From an uncultured Prevotellaceae bacterium (GTDB lineage: Bacteria > Bacteroidota > Bacteroidia > Bacteroidales > Muribaculaceae), in the NCBI GenBank assembly GCA_900318065.1, contig ONIY01000006.1, positions 45,352 to 109,351 on the forward strand: DNA of 64,000 bases. The letters run 5' to 3'. Shown piece by piece: positions 60,318-64,000 of the stretch. Both the position numbers and the translations under genes were made by a program. The notes beneath the pieces were generated by a model. That model did no database searches, was not told the DNA's origin, and was given only the letters and a program-made list of their open reading frames with translations. How positions within the stretch are numbered: the first letter of the stretch is position 1; each line of letters starts with the position of its first letter.

Positions 60318-62423
60318 ATGAAGAAAACATTGCTTATGTGCAGCGCACTACTCCTTGCTGGCTCAATGGCAGCGCAGCAAAAGATCAACTACCCCAAGGC
60401 CAAGACCGTCGACACCGTTGACGACTACTTCGGCACAAAGGTCGCCGACCCATACCGATGGCTCGAGGACGACAACTCCACCGAGACGGCCCAGTGGGTA
60501 AAGGCCGAGAACGAAATCACACAGGCCTACCTCAAGAAAATCCCATTCCGCGACAAGGTGAAGGCACGTCTCACCGAGCTCGCCAACTATCCCAAGATGG
60601 GAACGCCTTTCTATGTGAAGGACAAGATCTATTACTTCAAGAACGACGGCCTGCAGAACCAGAGCGTGCTCTACGTCAAGGACCGCCTCGACGGCGAGGA
60701 GCGCATGGTCTTCGACCCCAACACCCTGAGCCAGGACGGAACAGTGGCGCTCCAGAGCCTCAACTTCTCGCGCGACGGACGCTATGCCGCCTACACCATC
60801 ACCCGCAACGGCAGCGACTGGAACGAGATCATCGTCCACGACCTGGTGGCTGGCAAGATGCTCGACGACCACATCGTTTGGGCTAAGTTCACCGACGCGC
60901 AGTGGCTGGGCGACGGATTCTTCTACAGCGCCTACGACAAGCCCGAGGACGCCAAGTCGTCGAAGAACGAGTGGCACAAGGTGATGTACCACAAGCTGGG
61001 AACACCGCAAGACGACGACTACCTGGAGTTCCGCAGCTACGACGACCCGCTGCTCTTCCACCAGGTGGGCGTTGACGAGGACGAGCGCTTCGTCTTCATC
61101 CTCCAGAGTGCCGGCGAGGGCAACGCGCTCTACGTCAAGGACCTCAAGAGCATCAATCCACACTATGTGAAGATTGCCCATGACGGCGAGTTTGCCTTCT
61201 CGCCCATTGGTGTAGACAATGGCAAGATCTATGTCATGACCAACCAAAACGCGCCTTGCTACAAGGTGCTTGCCTATGATGCCAACAACCTGGGCGCTAA
61301 GAACTTCACCGAGTTCATCCCCGAGAAGCAATGGGTGCTCAGCGGCATTCAGATGTCGAACCACAAGTTCATCGTCACCTACGACCGCGACGCCAGCACT
61401 CATGCCTACCTCTACGACGCCAGTGGCAAGGAGATCAACGAAATCAAGCTCCCCGCACTGGGCTCGGTGGGCTTCAGCTGCAAGAACAAGCGCAGCGAGG
61501 TGTTCTACAACTTCACCTCCTACACCTTCCCCAGCACCATCTACAGCTACGACGCCAGCACTGGCGAGTCCACTCCGTTCTTCCAGCCCAAGGTGGCGCT
61601 CAATCCCGAGGACTACGTCACCGAGCAGGTGTTCTACCCCAGCAAGGACGGCACTAAGATTCCCATGTTCCTCATCTACAAGAAGGGCATGAAGAAGGAC
61701 GGCAAGCGACCAGTGTTCCTCTACGGATATGGCGGCTTCAACGTGTCGATGAACCCAGGCTTCAGCTATGCGCGCACACCATTTGCCATGATTGACAAGG
61801 GAGGCATCTGTGCCTACACCAACCTGCGTGGCGGTGGCGAGTATGGCGAAGAGTGGCACAAGGCGGGCACCAAGATGTCGAAGCAGAACGTCTTCGACGA
61901 CTTCATCGCCGCTGCCGAGTGGCTCATCGCTCAGGGCTATACCCGCAAGGGCAAGATTGCCTGCAACGGTGGCAGCAACGGCGGTCTGCTCGTGGGAGCC
62001 GTCGTGAACCAGCGTCCCGACCTGTGGGGTGCCGCAGTGCCACAGGTGGGAGTGATGGACATGCTGCGCTACCACCTCTTCACCATTGGCTGGAACTGGG
62101 CACCCGACTATGGCCGCAGCGACGACAGCCCCGAGATGTTCCAGTACCTGAAGAACTACTCGCCACTGCACACCATCAAGAACGACGGCACGCCCTACCC
62201 GCCCATCATGGTCACCACCAGCGACCACGACGACCGCGTGGTGCCTGCCCACTCGTTCAAGTATGCCGCGCAGCTGCAGGCGAGCAACACCGGCAACGCC
62301 GTTAAGCTCATCCGCATCGACGTCAACGCGGGCCACGGCCATGGCAAGCCCATGAGCAAAGTAATCGAGGAGTACACCGACATCCAGTCGTTCATCATGT
62401 ACAACCTGGGTGTGAAACCATAA
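60318..62423 (+). CDS. Prolyl oligopeptidase (S9A family), exported
   Basis: A 701-residue serine peptidase with a signal peptide (MKKTLLMCSALLLAGSMAAQ). The N-terminal part is a seven-bladed propeller (VADPYRWLEDDNSTETAQWV onwards). The C-terminal alpha/beta-hydrolase domain has GGSNGGLL (nucleophilic Ser), TTSDHDDRVVPAHSFKYAA (Asp) and NAGHGHGKP (His). It cleaves short peptides after proline, here probably in the periplasm. The start is fixed by the signal peptide directly after the heptamer array. Confidence 0.95.
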   Translation: MKKTLLMCSALLLAGSMAAQQKINYPKAKTVDTVDDYFGTKVADPYRWLEDDNSTETAQWVKAENEITQAYLKKIPFRDKVKARLTELANYPKMGTPFYVKDKIYYFKNDGLQNQSVLYVKDRLDGEERMVFDPNTLSQDGTVALQSLNFSRDGRYAAYTITRNGSDWNEIIVHDLVAGKMLDDHIVWAKFTDAQWLGDGFFYSAYDKPEDAKSSKNEWHKVMYHKLGTPQDDDYLEFRSYDDPLLFHQVGVDEDERFVFILQSAGEGNALYVKDLKSINPHYVKIAHDGEFAFSPIGVDNGKIYVMTNQNAPCYKVLAYDANNLGAKNFTEFIPEKQWVLSGIQMSNHKFIVTYDRDASTHAYLYDASGKEINEIKLPALGSVGFSCKNKRSEVFYNFTSYTFPSTIYSYDASTGESTPFFQPKVALNPEDYVTEQVFYPSKDGTKIPMFLIYKKGMKKDGKRPVFLYGYGGFNVSMNPGFSYARTPFAMIDKGGICAYTNLRGGGEYGEEWHKAGTKMSKQNVFDDFIAAAEWLIAQGYTRKGKIACNGGSNGGLLVGAVVNQRPDLWGAAVPQVGVMDMLRYHLFTIGWNWAPDYGRSDDSPEMFQYLKNYSPLHTIKNDGTPYPPIMVTTSDHDDRVVPAHSFKYAAQLQASNTGNAVKLIRIDVNAGHGHGKPMSKVIEEYTDIQSFIMYNLGVKP

Positions 62424-62425
62424 TC

Positions 62426-62537
62426 AGTAGAGAGTATAGAGTGGAGAGTGGAGTCTCCCCTCTCCCCTCTCACCTCTCACCTCTCACCTCTCCCCTCTTT
62501 CCTCTCACCTCTCACCTTTCACCTCTCACCTTTCAAC
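62426..62537 (+). repeat. Two adjoining heptamer arrays abutting a start codon
   Basis: Four AGTGGAG-type units (62426-62453) adjoin twelve TCTCACC/TCTCCCC/TTTCACC units (62454-62537). Only TAT separates the array from the ATG at 62541. Because the units have no stop in one frame, an artificial N-terminal extension (from GTG 62448) can be read through them. Confidence 0.95.
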
Positions 62538-62540
62538 TAT

Positions 62541-63203
62541 ATGATTCAAGCTAAAAACATAACAAAGCGCTATGGCGACCTGGAGGTATTGCGAAATGTC
62601 TCGGTCACTATCCACGATGGCGAGATTGTCGCCATCGTGGGGCCCAGCGGCGCAGGCAAGACCACGCTGCTCCAGATCATTGGCACACTCGACACGCCAC
62701 AGAGCGGTGAGGTGCTATATGACGGCACCAACGTGCTACAGCTCAAGCAGCGCGAACTGGCGCACTTCCGCAACCGCAACATTGGCTTCGTGTTCCAGTT
62801 CCACCAGTTGCTGCCCGAGTTCACCACGCTCGAGAATGTCGCCATCCCCGCACTCATTGGCGGAGACCGTCGCAGCGACGCCTACGACCGCGCGCGCCAA
62901 CTGCTCGACTACCTGGGCCTGAGTCAGCGGCTCGACCACAAACCTGCGCAGCTCAGCGGTGGCGAGCGGCAGCGCGCAGCAGTGGCACGAGCTCTCATCA
63001 ACAAGCCCAAGATCATCCTTGCCGACGAGCCCTCGGGGTCGCTCGACTCGCACAACAAGCAGGAGCTACACCAGCTCTTCTTCGACCTGCGCGACAAGCT
63101 GCACCAGACGTTCGTCATCGTCACCCACGACGAGACCCTCGCAGGAAACAGCAACGTGGACCGAGTGCTCCACATGCAAGATGGAATGATTCTCAATGCA
63201 TAA
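62541..63203 (+). CDS. ABC transporter ATP-binding protein, LolD-like
   Basis: The start is set at the ATG at 62541 ([20 protein letters not shown]), after the heptamer array. A 220-residue ABC ATPase: Walker A GPSGAGKT (34-41), Q-loop in [10 protein letters not shown], signature LSGGERQR, Walker [10 protein letters not shown] and switch His in VIVTHDE. The sequence between Walker A and signature fits the LolD/MacB group, which extracts lipoproteins or exports substrates with a separate membrane subunit; no such subunit is adjacent here. Confidence 0.9.
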   Translation: MIQAKNITKRYGDLEVLRNVSVTIHDGEIVAIVGPSGAGKTTLLQIIGTLDTPQSGEVLYDGTNVLQLKQRELAHFRNRNIGFVFQFHQLLPEFTTLENVAIPALIGGDRRSDAYDRARQLLDYLGLSQRLDHKPAQLSGGERQRAAVARALINKPKIILADEPSGSLDSHNKQELHQLFFDLRDKLHQTFVIVTHDETLAGNSNVDRVLHMQDGMILNA

Positions 63204-63228
63204 TTCATAATGCACAATGCACAATCCC
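63194..63228 (+). repeat. Heptamer array overlapping the end of the ABC gene
   Basis: CAATGCA, TAATTCA, TAATGCA, CAATGCA, CAATCCC: five units in register. The first two overlap the last codons and stop (63201-63203) of the ABC transporter gene. Confidence 0.85.
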
Positions 63229-63272
63229 ACTAGTCTATATAGAGAATCTAGAACCCCTAGAACACAAGAACA

Positions 63273-63953
63273 ATGAAACACTCCATCATCCTAATAGCAG
63301 CGCTCCTGGCTTTTGCGGCTTGCTCTAGAGACCACGACGGCAAGCTCGACTCCTCCTTTGAGACCGAGCTCGCCGACATCGTCACCTACACCGGCGTCGA
63401 CCAGGACAACCACGCCACCTTCCGCCTCGACCAGCGCGACGACCTGCCGCCCATCACGCTCTTCACAACCGTAGCCGCGCCAAGCAAGGTGCAACTCAAC
63501 GACCGCGTGCTGCTCTACTACGCCATCAGTCACAAAGCACCCGACGGCACCTACTGGAACGTCGACGCCACCGGACTCTCGCGCATCTACAGCGACTCCC
63601 TGCGCATCAACAGCAACCCACTCGACTCCTACCAGATGCGACCCATCATCACCCGCAGCGTGTGGCGCACAGGCGAGTACATCAACCTGCACGGACAGCT
63701 CGAATACACCGGCAAGAGCCGCCTACTATACATGATGATTGACCGGGACACAAAATATAACGACACCGTCGACGCCTACCTCGTCCACGACCTCATGTCC
63801 ACTCCCAGCGACAGCATCTTCTACTGGCGAGACTTCTACCTCTCGGTAAACGTGGGCGCACTAAAAAGCCCCAACGCCCCCTGCCACGTCCTGAGACTAA
63901 ACCTCAACGACGCAAAAACAGGAAAAACACAACACAATTTCAAGATAAAGTAA
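63273..63953 (+). CDS. NigD-like lipoprotein
   Basis: A 226-residue lipoprotein (MKHSIILIAALLAFAAC, lipobox Cys17). The body matches the two-domain layout of NigD-like proteins of Bacteroidales: an N-terminal OB-like barrel (IVTYTGVDQDNHATFRLDQR, then KVQLNDRVLLYYAI) and a C-terminal immunoglobulin-like half (EYINLHGQLEYTG). Located at the outer membrane or surface. NigD was first noted beside a bacteriocin gene; the function of the wider family is unknown. Confidence 0.85.
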   Translation: MKHSIILIAALLAFAACSRDHDGKLDSSFETELADIVTYTGVDQDNHATFRLDQRDDLPPITLFTTVAAPSKVQLNDRVLLYYAISHKAPDGTYWNVDATGLSRIYSDSLRINSNPLDSYQMRPIITRSVWRTGEYINLHGQLEYTGKSRLLYMMIDRDTKYNDTVDAYLVHDLMSTPSDSIFYWRDFYLSVNVGALKSPNAPCHVLRLNLNDAKTGKTQHNFKIK

Positions 63954-63971
63954 GCGCTCCGCGCGAAGAAC

Positions 63972-63993
63972 GTGGAAAGTGGAACGTGGAAAG
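63972..63993 (+). repeat. Heptamer array at the window end
   Basis: GTGGAAA, GTGGAAC, GTGGAAA in register after the NigD-like stop, followed by a T run at the edge of the window. Confidence 0.8.
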
Positions 63994-64000
63994 TTTTTTT

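Noticed and set aside
62448-62540. N-terminal extension of the LolD-like protein (Ser/Pro/Leu-rich)
   Set aside because: It is the heptamer array read as protein; the ABC domain starts normally at the ATG at 62541.

Overview
The window looks like a Bacteroidales chromosome, most like the Muribaculaceae/Prevotella side of the order, carrying mobile DNA at its left end. The basis is the promoters (TTTG, about 20 bases, TAnnTTTG), genes with no Shine-Dalgarno spacing, and typical families: a TonB-dependent receptor with a carboxypeptidase-like plug extension, NigD-like and DUF4923 lipoproteins, DUF5689-type lipoprotein, DUF3871, YfhO, class III ribonucleotide reductase and BspA-like repeats. No rRNA, tRNA or CRISPR array was recognised.

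Region 1 (1 to about 10,550) is GC-rich phage-type DNA on the plus strand. It holds a complete diversity-generating retroelement (DGR): a 2,044-residue tail-fibre/adhesin-like target ending in a C-type-lectin-like domain with a variable repeat (VR, 5955-6067), a dedicated promoter, a template repeat (TR, 6321-6433), and a reverse transcriptase with an unusual C-terminal extension. All ten TR/VR differences fall on TR adenines. Downstream are a Mor-like regulator, a D12-class adenine methylase and a thymidylate-synthase-fold enzyme whose substrate-selecting residue is Asp, as in dCMP hydroxymethylases.

Region 2 (about 10,570-20,760) is AT-rich accessory DNA read mostly on the minus strand. It has a serine recombinase without its DNA-binding domain at the junction with region 1, a chain of small overlapping genes, an M20-type peptidase, a gene broken by an 11-bp tandem duplication, DUF3871, an AAA ATPase and a tyrosine integrase. 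Between 17.0 and 23.8 kb lie three different AAA ATPases of the DUF234/DUF4143 type; two are bracketed by their own direct repeats.

Region 3 (about 24,000-64,000) is chromosomal backbone: envelope and secreted proteins (Skp-like chaperone, PepSY-like protein, two secreted nucleases, TonB receptor/lipoprotein pair, M48 protease, MBOAT acyltransferase, amidase, prolyl oligopeptidase) mixed with housekeeping genes (nrdD-nrdG, trmB, mrp, miaA, recX, comF-like, U32 protease, lolD-like). Two repeat systems stand out. One is a REP-associated tyrosine transposase (28979-29506) flanked by GTAG-footed REP hairpins and two 81-bp REPINs that are 88% identical. The other is a pervasive set of 7-bp (sometimes 8-bp) tandem arrays in nearly every intergenic gap, with a different unit at each site but the same period, some ending 3-4 bases before a start codon. 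They are absent from the mobile regions.
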